From NCBI GenBank assembly GCA_020634115.1, contig JACKCH010000010.1, forward strand, positions 806,001-870,000: a DNA stretch of 64,000 bases, given 5' to 3'. The stretch comes from Anaerolineaceae bacterium. GTDB taxonomy: Bacteria; Chloroflexota; Anaerolineae; Aggregatilineales; Phototrophicaceae. The notes below the pieces were generated by a model. The model was given only the letters and a program-made list of their open reading frames with translations, did not search any database and was not told where the DNA came from. The position numbers were made by a program, and so were the translations under genes. Positions 7,175 through 15,018 of this stretch are shown piece by piece. Position 1 is the stretch's first letter, and the number at the start of each line of letters is the position of its first letter.

Positions 7175-8464
7175 ATGGAACAAAAAACCGTTTTTCTCTC
7201 CTACCGCCGTACCCTGAGCAAGCATCTGGCGCGATCCATCTACCTCGACCTGAAAATGCACGATTGGGATGTGTTCCTGGATGTGAACACCATAGACAGC
7301 GGCGATTTTGACCGGATTATCCTCAACCAGATTGCGGCGCGGGCGCATTTCATCCTGTTGATTTCGGCGGGTTCGCTGGAACGTTGCGCTAATCCGGGCG
7401 ATTGGGTGCTGCGGGAGATTCAGGAAGCCGTGCGGTTGGGACGCAACATCGTGCCGGTCGTCGAAGAGGGCGCAGATTTCACCCGTGAAGTGGCTTACCT
7501 GCCAACCGATATACGGGCGGTTATCAGCAAGAAAAACGCCTTGCCGCTGCCGCACTTCTTCTTTGATGCTGCGGTAGACATGCTGCGAACCCGTTTCCTC
7601 AAGACGCCCGAATATGTGGCGATCACCGCCGCGCCCGCCACCGACCAGGCGGAAGTCCAGCGCCGTCTGGCCGAGGTGGAAACCGTCTCCCCACCTCCCG
7701 CGTCCATCGTAGGGACACGGCCTGCCGTGTCCGCCATCCTCCCTCCACCCTTCGCCTGGGTGGAGATTCCCGGCGGGCAGGGGACGCTCAAGACCGATGA
7801 GAAAAAGGTTACGCTGGCTGTTCCCACCGAAACATACTGGATCGCCAAATACCCGATGACCAACGCGCAGTATGCGAAGTTCATTGCAGCCGGGGGCTAC
7901 GCCGAAAAACGCTGGTGGACGGAGGCGGGGTGGCAGTGGCGTGAAAAAGAAACCTGGACAGAACCGCGTTATTGGAATGATGCCCAATGGAATGGCGCGG
8001 AATATCCGGTGGTGGGTGTGTCGTGGTACGAAGCGGTGGCTTTTTGCCTGTGGCTGAGTGAAGCCGCTGGCGAAACCATCCTGCTGCCCACTGAGGCGCA
8101 GTGGCAGTACGCCGCCCAGGGCGTTGATGGCCGTTTGTACCCCTGGGGAAACGAGTGGGATGCGGGCCGCTGCAATACATATGAATCAGGTATCGGCAAA
8201 ACCACCCCGGTACGCCAGTATGAGGGCAAGGGTGACAGCCCGTTTGGGGTGGTGGATATGGCTGGCAACGCCGGGGAGTGGTGTCTGACGGACTATGACA
8301 ATCAGACTAATGATTTTAATAGTAATGCTAATATGCGGGTTGTGCGCGGGGGTTCCTGGGGCAGCAATGATAGCATCGCTCGCGCCGCTGCCCGTTTCGG
8401 GTTCAATCCGCTCAGCTGGGTCAACGATCAAGGGTTTCGAGTGGTTTGTGCTGCCCCTATTTAG
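7175..8464 (+). CDS. TIR domain - formylglycine-generating-enzyme-like fusion with DGR-type variable C-terminus
   Basis: A 429-residue two-domain protein. Residues 4-135 are a TIR domain (VFLSYRR, WDVFLDVNTIDSG, WVLREIQEAV, whose Glu is a candidate NAD-glycohydrolase residue). Residues 145-185 are a linker, partly encoded by a REP palindrome. Residues 190-429 are an FGE-sulfatase (SUMF1) C-type-lectin fold: WIAKYPMTNAQYAKF, VVGVSWYEAVAFCLWL, LPTEAQWQYAAQG, LYPWGNEWDAGRCN, VVDMAGNAGEWC. The last block, M387-I429 (RVVRGGSW...GFRVVCA), has the layout of a DGR variable region. FGE-fold domains are frequent DGR targets and then bind ligands rather than oxidise cysteine. An effector-plus-receptor role is inferred. 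No partner genes are adjacent. Confidence 0.9.
   Translation: MEQKTVFLSYRRTLSKHLARSIYLDLKMHDWDVFLDVNTIDSGDFDRIILNQIAARAHFILLISAGSLERCANPGDWVLREIQEAVRLGRNIVPVVEEGADFTREVAYLPTDIRAVISKKNALPLPHFFFDAAVDMLRTRFLKTPEYVAITAAPATDQAEVQRRLAEVETVSPPPASIVGTRPAVSAILPPPFAWVEIPGGQGTLKTDEKKVTLAVPTETYWIAKYPMTNAQYAKFIAAGGYAEKRWWTEAGWQWREKETWTEPRYWNDAQWNGAEYPVVGVSWYEAVAFCLWLSEAAGETILLPTEAQWQYAAQGVDGRLYPWGNEWDAGRCNTYESGIGKTTPVRQYEGKGDSPFGVVDMAGNAGEWCLTDYDNQTNDFNSNANMRVVRGGSWGSNDSIARAAARFGFNPLSWVNDQGFRVVCAAPI
7711..7733. repeat. REP-like palindrome B inside the TIR-FGE coding sequence
   Basis: GGACACGG (7713-7720), loop CCTG, CCGTGTCC (7725-7732), preceded by GTAG. The same design occurs at 8691-8713 (GGACAGGG-CCTG-CCCTGTCC, also preceded by GTAG). 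Here it encodes part of the linker (VGTRPAVSAI) between the TIR and FGE domains without breaking the frame. Confidence 0.7.
8336..8464 (+). other. Candidate DGR variable region (VR)
   Basis: The 3' end of the TIR-FGE gene. Codons for residues 396-401 (GGC AGC AAT GAT AGC ATC), 406, 408, 410-411, 413-414 and 416-418 (GTC AAC GAT) all end in C or T and differ at their first two bases. This is what adenine-directed mutagenesis of AAC/AAT template codons leaves. Conserved blocks flank them: CGGGTTGTGCGCGGGGGTTC before, and GGGTTTCGAGTGGTTTGTGC after, up to the stop, which would be the initiation-of-mutagenic-homing segment. A template repeat and reverse transcriptase would have to lie outside this window. 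Confidence 0.7.
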
Positions 8465-8507
8465 CTCTGCACTCTGTGACTCTGATCTCTGAACTCTGAT
8501 TCTCTAA

Positions 8508-8584
8508 AGGCGAGCGCAGCGAGCCGCCTCTGAATCTTTTAATTATTTAACCATAATCTCGCCGAAGGCGAGTCGCGTTTTTTT
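8508..8584 (+). terminator. Stem-loops downstream of the variable region, ending in a terminator
   Basis: The first inverted repeat is AGGCG (8508-8512) with CGCCT (8525-8529). The second is CTCGCC-GAA-GGCGAG (8558-8572) followed by a seven-T run (8578-8584), a good intrinsic terminator. DGR target genes often carry a hairpin shortly after the variable region that assists retrohoming; the first stem-loop, about 45 nt past the stop, is placed for that role (inference). Confidence 0.6.
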
Positions 8585-8690
8585 CAGATAATAGGGGGGA
8601 GCGAGGTCGGGTTAGTCGTTTCGCGCCAGGGGATGAATCCCCAACGGGCAACACAGGCCTCGTCCCTACAGGAATCTACCCGAATTTCGT

Positions 8691-8713
8691 AGGGACAGGG
8701 CCTGCCCTGTCCG
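8691..8713. repeat. REP-like palindrome B, intergenic copy
   Basis: GGACAGGG (8693-8700), CCTG loop, CCCTGTCC (8705-8712), preceded by GTAG. It sits just past the 3' end of the HIT gene and is the sister of 7711-7733. Confidence 0.7.
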
Positions 8714-8740
8714 CTAAAACAAACATGCAACGGCGTGTCC

Positions 8741-9091
8741 CTACTCCCGCTTGAGCAGCATCGGCCCCAGCTTGCGGCCACCGACGAGGTGCATGTGCAG
8801 GTGATACACCTCCTGCCCGGCGTCGTCGCCACAGTTGATCAGCAGCCGGTAGCCGCTCTTGGCGATGCCCTGTTCCTCCGCCACGATCTTGGCGACCAGG
8901 AACATGTGGCCGAGCATCTGCTCATCGTCCGCCGCCACGTCATTCACGGAGGGGATTTCCTTGTTGGGGACGATCAGGATGTGTACGGGTGCCATCGGGC
9001 TGATGTCCTTGAAGGCCGTCACCAGGTCATCCTGGTAGACAATATCCGCCGGAATCTCTTTCGCAATAATTTTTCCAAATATGGTCGTCAT
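8741..9091 (-). CDS. HIT family nucleotide-binding protein
   Basis: A 116-residue histidine triad protein of the Hint/HinT type, which hydrolyses nucleoside phosphoramidates or related nucleotides. It starts MTTIFGKIIAKEIPADIVY, which is typical. The triad is HLHMHL near the C-terminus, and the NCGDDAGQEVYHLHMH block is diagnostic. A GTG 21 nt upstream is in frame but would add residues not found in the family, so ATG 9091 is chosen. It lies 13 nt after the enoyl-CoA hydratase stop, so the two are probably cotranscribed. Cytoplasmic. Confidence 0.93.
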   Translation of the reverse strand: MTTIFGKIIAKEIPADIVYQDDLVTAFKDISPMAPVHILIVPNKEIPSVNDVAADDEQMLGHMFLVAKIVAEEQGIAKSGYRLLINCGDDAGQEVYHLHMHLVGGRKLGPMLLKRE

Positions 9092-9104
9092 AACGTTAAA
9101 CTTT

Positions 9105-9902
9105 CTATTCACCTGTAAACACCGGGGGGCGCTTTTCCAGGAAAGCCGTCACCCCTTCGACAAAATCTTTGGTCTGGAAGGCCACTGTCTGTAACTCCGC
9201 CTCATATTCCAGCGTCTCCGCCAGGGATCGTTCAGCGGCGCGGTACATGGCGCGTTTCGTCAGTCCGATAGCCTTCGTAGGCATCTGCGCCAGGCGCAAG
9301 GCCAGGGCGCGGGTTTCTTCCGCGAACGATTCGGGCGCGACCACCCGGTTGACCAACCCTAACACCAGGGCGTCCGCCGCGCTCAGGCGGTTCTTCCCGT
9401 CCGCAAAGAGCGTAAGTTCCATCGCCTTGCCGACACCCACGAACTGCGGCAGCAGCCAGGTGCCACCTGCATCAGGGATGATACCAATATTCACAAACGC
9501 CGCCAACACAAAACTGGCTTTTTCCGAGGCAATCCGCAGATCACAGGCCAGTGCCAGACTGACACTCGCCCCGGCAGCTACGCCATTAATCGCGCACAGC
9601 ACCGGCTTTTCCAGCGAGCGAATCTGCGTCACGATGACATTCAGGCCATTTCGCAGCAGATCGCCCACTGCGATACCGCCAGTTCCCAGGCCATTTTCGG
9701 TCAGGTCAGCGCCCGTGCTGAAACCCTTGCCCGCGCCGGTCAGCACCACCGCCCGCACCGCTTTATCCCGCTCTACCTGGCGGAACACATGCTTGAGTTC
9801 TTCGAGCGTCTTGGTGCTGAGGGCGTTGTAGGAATCCGGGCGATTCAGGGTAATTGTGCCGACACCGTCCTGTACATCGTAAAGCAGGGTTTCGTAAGCC
9901 AT
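9105..9902 (-). CDS. Enoyl-CoA hydratase/isomerase family protein
   Basis: A 265-residue crotonase-fold enzyme acting on acyl-CoA. The start is ATG 9902 with AAGGGA about 8 nt upstream; the open frame runs a further 50 codons upstream without family resemblance. Oxyanion-hole segments are GAGKGFSTGADLTEN and CAINGVAAGASVSLALACDLRIA. The C-terminal half has ALVLGLVNRVV. The sequence style is PaaG/crotonase-like (beta-oxidation or phenylacetate pathways), but no other pathway gene is nearby. It precedes the HIT gene in one transcription unit. Confidence 0.9.
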   Translation of the reverse strand: MAYETLLYDVQDGVGTITLNRPDSYNALSTKTLEELKHVFRQVERDKAVRAVVLTGAGKGFSTGADLTENGLGTGGIAVGDLLRNGLNVIVTQIRSLEKPVLCAINGVAAGASVSLALACDLRIASEKASFVLAAFVNIGIIPDAGGTWLLPQFVGVGKAMELTLFADGKNRLSAADALVLGLVNRVVAPESFAEETRALALRLAQMPTKAIGLTKRAMYRAAERSLAETLEYEAELQTVAFQTKDFVEGVTAFLEKRPPVFTGE

Positions 9903-10093
9903 TCTGTATCCCTTGTTGTCTGTTCGATCCAATACGTTCTGTGCAACAAGCATATCAGAGTACACGCCGTCGCCGCAGGTTTTTGAGTTGGTGGTTGAGG
10001 AAGATTCATAGGGGCGGAATTTTCGCCATTCGCCTGACGCCCAGAAGGGCATCCCTTCTCCGCACTAGTCGTTATTTTTGATGTGGTTGCTGT

Positions 10094-10912
10094 TTACGGG
10101 ATGGCCGGGTGGCGGAACGAAACCAGCACCACCAGTCGCCCTAAACGTAGCTCATCACCATGCCGCAGCACCCGCACCTCTTTGGCGACCAGGCGCTCTC
10201 CGTTCAGGTAAGAGCCATTGGCGCTGCCCAAGTCGGAGACAAGAATCACATTTTGTTCCGGGTCATAAGTCAGATTCGCGTGCATTCGTGAAACCCCCTG
10301 ATCGGCGGCGTGCTTGTCGGATAAATCCACATCCGGCACGATGGGGCTGCCCGGTATGCTGCGTCCGATGATAATCTCATGGTTGACGTACTGTGGGCGC
10401 AGTTCGGTGCTTTCCGCTGTTCCACGTACCCGTATCGCCAGTACGGAATCTGGGCCAAAAAACTGCCTCCCCAGTGAATTCGAGTCCGCTTCAGAGAAGT
10501 GTTGTGTGGTATGCGCTCCTTGCAGCGGCTCAAGCAGTTGCCCGCAGGCGTAACAGAAAACCTCGTGACGCTGGTTTGTCTTACCGCAGTTCGGGCAGCT
10601 GACCCAGGACATCGTCTCGCCACGTTCAGGTTGGGTCGTGTCTGCCGGGTCGGACGGGGCTTCGGCTTCATTGATGGGTTTGATCCGTGAAATCTTCTTG
10701 ATACTGGGTGGAGGAGGTGCTTCCTCATGCTCAATCTCGGATGCCAGGTAGTCGTTTTCCTCCCAGTCGCGTAGCAGACTCGCCAGTTCTTCACGCTGGG
10801 CTTTATTCAGCCGTTCAATCGCACCGCGCATCGCCTGAAGTGTAGTTCGGGTATCCAACCCATTGTTCCGCATTCGGGCGTATTCCCCGAAAATTTCCTG
10901 AATGTCATTCAC
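10094..10912 (-). CDS. FHA domain protein with zinc ribbon
   Basis: A 272-residue signalling adaptor. Residues 1-60 are helical. C106-x2-C109...C120-x2-C123 (CPNCGK...CYACG) is a zinc ribbon. Residues 175-265 are an FHA domain, which binds phosphothreonine: IIGRS, GVSRMHANL, DLGSANGSYLNGERL and HGDELRLGRLVVLVSF. Such proteins usually pair with Ser/Thr kinases; one lies at the far right of this window but is not linked. Its start faces the SelW-like gene. Confidence 0.9.
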   Translation of the reverse strand: MNDIQEIFGEYARMRNNGLDTRTTLQAMRGAIERLNKAQREELASLLRDWEENDYLASEIEHEEAPPPPSIKKISRIKPINEAEAPSDPADTTQPERGETMSWVSCPNCGKTNQRHEVFCYACGQLLEPLQGAHTTQHFSEADSNSLGRQFFGPDSVLAIRVRGTAESTELRPQYVNHEIIIGRSIPGSPIVPDVDLSDKHAADQGVSRMHANLTYDPEQNVILVSDLGSANGSYLNGERLVAKEVRVLRHGDELRLGRLVVLVSFRHPAIP

Positions 10913-11016
10913 AATAACAAATCCCCTATTTTGTATCCTTCTCTCTTGTATTGTGCGCTTGATGACACTTTATTGCAAGCACAGCCGGATCGCTTTTCGT
11001 ATGGGTATTTCGCTGG

Positions 11017-11022
11017 TATAGT
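11017..11022 (+). promoter_or_regulatory. Candidate -10 box for the SelW-like gene
   Basis: TATAGT lies 58 nt before the chosen SelW-like start. A TTGACT directly follows it (11023-11028) and could be the -35 of a second promoter, but no clear -10 is spaced for it. Confidence 0.25.
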
Positions 11023-11079
11023 TGACTCAATCATGCATTGCATAGCAGTCCCGTTATCGTCGGTTTATAGGAGGACATG

Positions 11080-11367
11080 ATGCAGTATCCACTGGTGGAT
11101 ATCACTTTAGAATATTGCGCGGTTTGAGGGTTCGCACCTCGTGCCGTCAGTTTGACGGAAGAAATCTTGAAAGAACGTGAGATTGAAGCTTTTATCCGGT
11201 CATGGACGATGATTCCCAGTAGCGGCGGTAAATTTGAAGTCACACTCAATGGTGAGTTGATTTTCTCTAAGAAAGCATTGGGACGTCATGCCGAATCGGG
11301 CGAGGTTCATGCCCTGATCGCGGAGAAAGTGGCCGCGCTGCGCCCGCCAGGATTTAATGTGGGCTAG
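11080..11367 (+). CDS. SelW/Rdx-family selenoprotein (in-frame UGA read as selenocysteine)
   Basis: A 95-residue thioredoxin-fold Rdx protein if the UGA at 11125-11127 is read as selenocysteine. The start has AGGAGG (11069-11074) 5 nt before ATG 11080; ATG 11077 is the alternative. The N-terminus VDITLEYCAV-U-GFAPRA gives the family redox motif CxxU (C13, U16). The rest is clearly Rdx: LTEEILKEREIEAF, SGGKFEVTLNGELIFSKK, GRHAESGEVHALI. A SECIS-like hairpin follows the UGA. Conventional calling would start at TTG 11152 and lose the active site. The role is probably thiol redox; the selenium machinery must be elsewhere in the genome. Confidence 0.85.
11125..11158 (+). promoter_or_regulatory. 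UGA codon plus bacterial SECIS-like hairpin
   Basis: TGA (11125-11127) is followed, 16 nt later, by a stem CCGTCA (11144-11149), loop GTT, TGACGG (11153-11158). Bacterial SECIS elements sit within the coding sequence just after the UGA with a small apical loop beginning with G, about 16-37 nt downstream. Here the loop starts 22 nt past the UGA with G. Confidence 0.75.
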
Positions 11368-11458
11368 GATTTAGGATGCGCTTGATCGCATAAATAGTTA
11401 TCCAGCACAGACACCGAAAAGACGCTGAGGCTAGGCCTCAAACAAACGGAAAGATGCT

Positions 11459-12535
11459 ATGTTCAAGCCTGTATTGTTGTGTATTTTGATTGTTACCCTG
11501 TGTCTGATGGGAGGCTTAACCGTCGTCCTGGCACAAACTCAGTCAGAGACTGGCCCGACCCTGAGCGCGATTTTGGCACGAGGCGAAGTCAACTGTGGCT
11601 TAAACCAGGATTTACCGGGTTTTGGCTACCTCGACCCTAATACCGGGGAAGTTAAAGGTTTTGATGTTGATTTTTGTCGGGCGCTGGCGGCAGCTGTCCT
11701 GGGGGACGCTTCTGCAATGAACCCGAATCTGTATACCACAGAGGACGGATTGGCGGCGCTTCAGACCGGTGAAATTGATGTCTTGTTTCACAATGTTGTC
11801 TGGACTCTTTCCGAAGATACTGTGCCGCAAATCGCCTACGGGCCGCCCAATTTTTATAACGGGCAGTCCTTCATGACGCGCCGTGACAGCCTCTTTCAAT
11901 CCTGGGATGTCATGGATGGTGTGACCATTTGCCAGTCGGAAGACTCAACCACGACGGCAGAACTCGACTATGAAATGACTCGCCGGGGGCTGTTTTACCA
12001 GATCGATTCATTTCCGACATCCGAACAGGCGCTTCAGGCATTTGTGCAGGGACAGTGTGATGCGATGAGCGACGGGCGCATGGAATTGGAACTGATGCGC
12101 CAGAGTGTCGCCTCACCGGAGTCTTATCAGGTATGGGATGAAATTTATACCCGTGAACCGTTCGCGCCGGTGGTGCGCTATGGGGACGATCAATGGAACA
12201 ATATTGTCACCTGGACGGTATTCGGGGTCATCACGGCGGAGATTGAGGGTGTGACCAGCGCCAATGTGGATGACCTGCTACGAGCAGCCGGAGAGGGCGA
12301 CGCGGATTATCTTGCCCGTGTCGGCCCTGGCACGGCGCGCCTGCTCGACCCCACCCTGGGCTTAGGCGAACGGTTGGGGTTGGCGAACAACTTTATGGCC
12401 CAGGTGATTCGGGAAGCAGGTAGTTACGGCGAAATCTATGACCGCAATCTCAGCAGTGGGCGGTTGGCATTGAGTCCTGGCCCGAACGCCCTGTGGCTCA
12501 ATGGCGGTCTGGTCTATGCCCCCAGTTGGCGGTAG
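11459..12535 (+). CDS. Amino-acid ABC transporter substrate-binding protein (family 3)
   Basis: A 358-residue periplasmic-type binding protein resembling AapJ/BztA, which bind general L-amino acids. The signal peptide is residues 1-25. The family signature is GFGYLDPNTGEVKGFDVDFCRALAAA with LQTGEIDVLF after it. The long C-terminal part (ARVGPG...RLGLANNFMAQVIREAGSYGEIYDRN) is typical of the AapJ branch. No permease or ATPase gene lies on either side, so it is an orphan component in this window. Confidence 0.9.
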   Translation: MFKPVLLCILIVTLCLMGGLTVVLAQTQSETGPTLSAILARGEVNCGLNQDLPGFGYLDPNTGEVKGFDVDFCRALAAAVLGDASAMNPNLYTTEDGLAALQTGEIDVLFHNVVWTLSEDTVPQIAYGPPNFYNGQSFMTRRDSLFQSWDVMDGVTICQSEDSTTTAELDYEMTRRGLFYQIDSFPTSEQALQAFVQGQCDAMSDGRMELELMRQSVASPESYQVWDEIYTREPFAPVVRYGDDQWNNIVTWTVFGVITAEIEGVTSANVDDLLRAAGEGDADYLARVGPGTARLLDPTLGLGERLGLANNFMAQVIREAGSYGEIYDRNLSSGRLALSPGPNALWLNGGLVYAPSWR

Positions 12536-12569
12536 ATCAGCCATCACCTTGAAGAAGCGCATTCCAGAC

Positions 12570-12594
12570 GGACAGGGGGATCAGACCCCTGTCC
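12570..12594 (+). terminator. Hairpin after the binding-protein gene
   Basis: GGACAGGGG (12570-12578) pairs with CCCCTGTCC (12586-12594). It lies 35 nt past the stop but no T-run follows, so it may be a REP element or a weak terminator. Confidence 0.4.
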
Positions 12595-12701
12595 CACTCC
12601 GGGCCAGATTGAGATATCCCCTCCCAAAGCGGCTGTGTTGCTACCAGTATTGTGAATGTTACAAAAAAGTGATCTTTCGTGAATGATCGTCCAGCATGAC
12701 A

Positions 12702-12707
12702 TATAAT
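12702..12707 (+). promoter_or_regulatory. Candidate -10 box for the response regulator
   Basis: A perfect TATAAT in an AT-rich stretch, about 70 nt before the response-regulator start. No good -35 is visible. Confidence 0.35.
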
Positions 12708-12774
12708 ACAATCAGGTTAGGAGATTCAAATGTAGCGTGCGCGCCCGGCTTTAATCGGCATCCCAAGCGCGCGC

Positions 12775-13170
12775 ATGGGAGATTTTTTGATCGACCAAAT
12801 CCAAACACCACTCTTGTTACTGGTAGATGATGACTGGATGAATCGGGAGATTGTCGAGGCACAGCTTGAGCTTGCCGGATACCGGGTGCTTTCGGCCAAC
12901 GGCGGTGAACAGGCGCTTGAACTCGCTATCAGGCATCATCCCGACCTGGTTTTGCTCGATATTCGGATGTACGACATGGATGGGTATACTGTGTGTGCGG
13001 CGCTCAAGCAGCAGGCCGCCACGACCCATATCCCCGTGATTCTGGTAACGGCGCATCTCTCAAACGAGGATCAGGGACGCGCTGCGGCGGTGGGCGCGGC
13101 GGGCGTTCTCCTCAAACCCTTTGATACACTCACTCTCTCCAGGCAGATTAAAACGCTCCTCAACAGCTAA
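12775..13170 (+). CDS. Single-domain response regulator (CheY-like)
   Basis: A 131-residue receiver domain with no output domain. The acidic pocket is D18-D20, the phosphoacceptor is D62 (VLLDIRM), and T92 (LVTAH) and K114 (LLKPF) complete the active site. ATG 12775 has no clear ribosome site; TTG 12787, preceded by GGGAG, could be the real start and would only drop four residues. It lies upstream of a receiver-histidine-kinase hybrid, which may be its partner (inferred from position). Confidence 0.88.
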   Translation: MGDFLIDQIQTPLLLLVDDDWMNREIVEAQLELAGYRVLSANGGEQALELAIRHHPDLVLLDIRMYDMDGYTVCAALKQQAATTHIPVILVTAHLSNEDQGRAAAVGAAGVLLKPFDTLTLSRQIKTLLNS

Positions 13171-13404
13171 CGGGCAAGAAGAAACACACAAAACCATCGT
13201 TTGATGTGCAAAGATTATTGTCAAATCCTCAAAGTGAAAAGGGTGACCAACAATAAAATGCCTTAGCGTTTTGTATTTAGCCCACGATTACTGACATAAA
13301 GCGGTATGCATCGCCAGCACTGAGAAAATAGCCCACCAATTCAGAAGTTATGAGAGACGATTAGAGCTAGATTCATAGAATTTTCACGCGAACTTAAGAC
13401 TTCA

Positions 13405-14553
13405 ATGACTCGCATATACTCTATAATTTCTTATACTGATGATTTTAACAAGGCAAAAATTGTGGCGAAGATACTGGTAGTGGATGATGAGAAGCATATG
13501 CGAGATTTTCTCTCGGATACGCTTTATTATGCTGGGTATAGCGTAGTTATCGCTTCCGATGGCGTATCTGGAGCGCAGCTTGCTGAGGAGCATGTGCCTG
13601 ATCTGATTGTTTCTGATATCTATATGCCACACCTGGATGGATTCGGGATGCTTGAGCATATTCGAGCCTTATCGAAAACCAGTACGATACCTGTAATCTT
13701 TCTGACAGCCGAAAACCGTTTGCCTACTTTACGCAAGGGCATGTTACATGGGGCAGAGGATTACATCACCAAGCCGGTATCTCCCAGCGATCTTCTGTCT
13801 GCAATACAAGTGCAGTTAGATAAGCGAACTGTGCTAGAGGAAAAACACCACAGTACACTCCGTTTACTCCGAAAAAACATTCTTTATGCGCTCCCTCATG
13901 AACTTCGCACGCCGTTACATCTCATCTCGGGCTATGCCAACCTCCTTGAAATAGATCAAGGCAAGAGTACACCAGAAGAAGTATTGGAATGTGCTCACTA
14001 CATCAGGAATGCCGGTAAGCGGTTAGAGGAACTGATCGAAAATTACCTGATTCTCGCTCAATTGGAACTCATCCACGCGAACCCAACTGATTTGCAGGCT
14101 GCCCAGAGTCATTTTGTAAAAGATAGTGGAAAGATTATTGCAACTATTGCTCGTGAAAGGGCACAAGCATTCAATCGTGTGGAAGACCTGCAGGTTGATG
14201 TGTGTAACCTGGCGCTTCGCATTTCAGAGCAGGATCTGGGCAAGATTATTCAGGAACTTATGGACAATGCTTTTAAGTTTTCCAAGCCGGGGTCACCTGT
14301 CTTGGTACGATCAAAATGTGAGGAAGACCAACTTCGGATTATGATCCGTGACGAAGGTCGCGGCATGTCTTATGAAGAAGTCGAGATGCTGGGTGCCTAT
14401 ATGCAATTCGGGCGGGAGTTATACGAACAGCAAGGTGCCGGATTGGGATTCACGGTAGCCAGGCGACTGGTTGAACTACATAGTGGTGCAATCAAGGTAG
14501 ACTCGCAGCCTCAGGAGGGAACTGCAGTGTCCGTTCGCTTTTCGCTAATATAA
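13405..14553 (+). CDS. Hybrid receiver - histidine kinase
   Basis: A 382-residue cytoplasmic protein with receiver first, kinase second. Receiver: D27/D28, phosphoacceptor D71 (IVSDIYMPHLDG), T101, K123. HisKA: H165 in LPHELRTPLHLISGYANLLE. ATPase: N-box QELMDNAFKFS, G1 DEGRGMS, G2 GAGLGFTVARRLVELHSG. GTG 13462 is a possible alternative start just before the receiver. No membrane or sensor domain is present, so the input must come through receiver phosphorylation. The gene and its flanks are AT-richer than most of the window. Confidence 0.9.
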   Translation: MTRIYSIISYTDDFNKAKIVAKILVVDDEKHMRDFLSDTLYYAGYSVVIASDGVSGAQLAEEHVPDLIVSDIYMPHLDGFGMLEHIRALSKTSTIPVIFLTAENRLPTLRKGMLHGAEDYITKPVSPSDLLSAIQVQLDKRTVLEEKHHSTLRLLRKNILYALPHELRTPLHLISGYANLLEIDQGKSTPEEVLECAHYIRNAGKRLEELIENYLILAQLELIHANPTDLQAAQSHFVKDSGKIIATIARERAQAFNRVEDLQVDVCNLALRISEQDLGKIIQELMDNAFKFSKPGSPVLVRSKCEEDQLRIMIRDEGRGMSYEEVEMLGAYMQFGRELYEQQGAGLGFTVARRLVELHSGAIKVDSQPQEGTAVSVRFSLI

Positions 14554-15018
14554 TGTATTTCCTGTAATGCTGTTGGCTTGAACAACGACTAGTCGAGATC
14601 ATTAAAAAATTGAAGTAGATTAGCCAGTGCTTTTTTTGCCATTACTATTGCTTTTAGGGAGTTTCGATATTCTGCAGGCCATATATGGTTACTCGACCAT
14701 TAACCCGACGTGCCGCTTCTGTCGGTTTAGGTCATGCTGATCCTCGATAGCTGGGTATCTGATATCACACCAAAAGTATCTTCACCAGGACACTCACTTG
14801 GATACCAGGCCCACTGTATATCACGTTTATTGGTACAATAGCATCCGGCTCCTTCTCTCTTCTTGAATACAGGTCTGGAAGAGCTTCTCGACTTACTCCA
14901 CCTAACAACTCCATTGCATGTTTCGGAAAACCACCGTTTCCCATGCGGGACTTGGCAGCGGCGGCCTTCGCTGTTAAAAATGAACGGCAAGATGGGCGGA
15001 TGGTAAAGGATTTTGCGT
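14554..15018. other. Intergenic region without recognised gene
   Basis: About 465 nt, AT-rich in its first half. A leftward frame of 116 codons (14727-15077) is open but has no start context, and its predicted protein shows no recognisable family. No strong hairpin or repeat was noticed. It may be decayed coding sequence. Confidence 0.4.

Noticed and set aside
11031..11249. 72-codon minus-strand frame over the SelW-like gene
   Set aside because: The plus strand has a strong ribosome site and Rdx similarity on both sides of the UGA; the antisense frame has neither.
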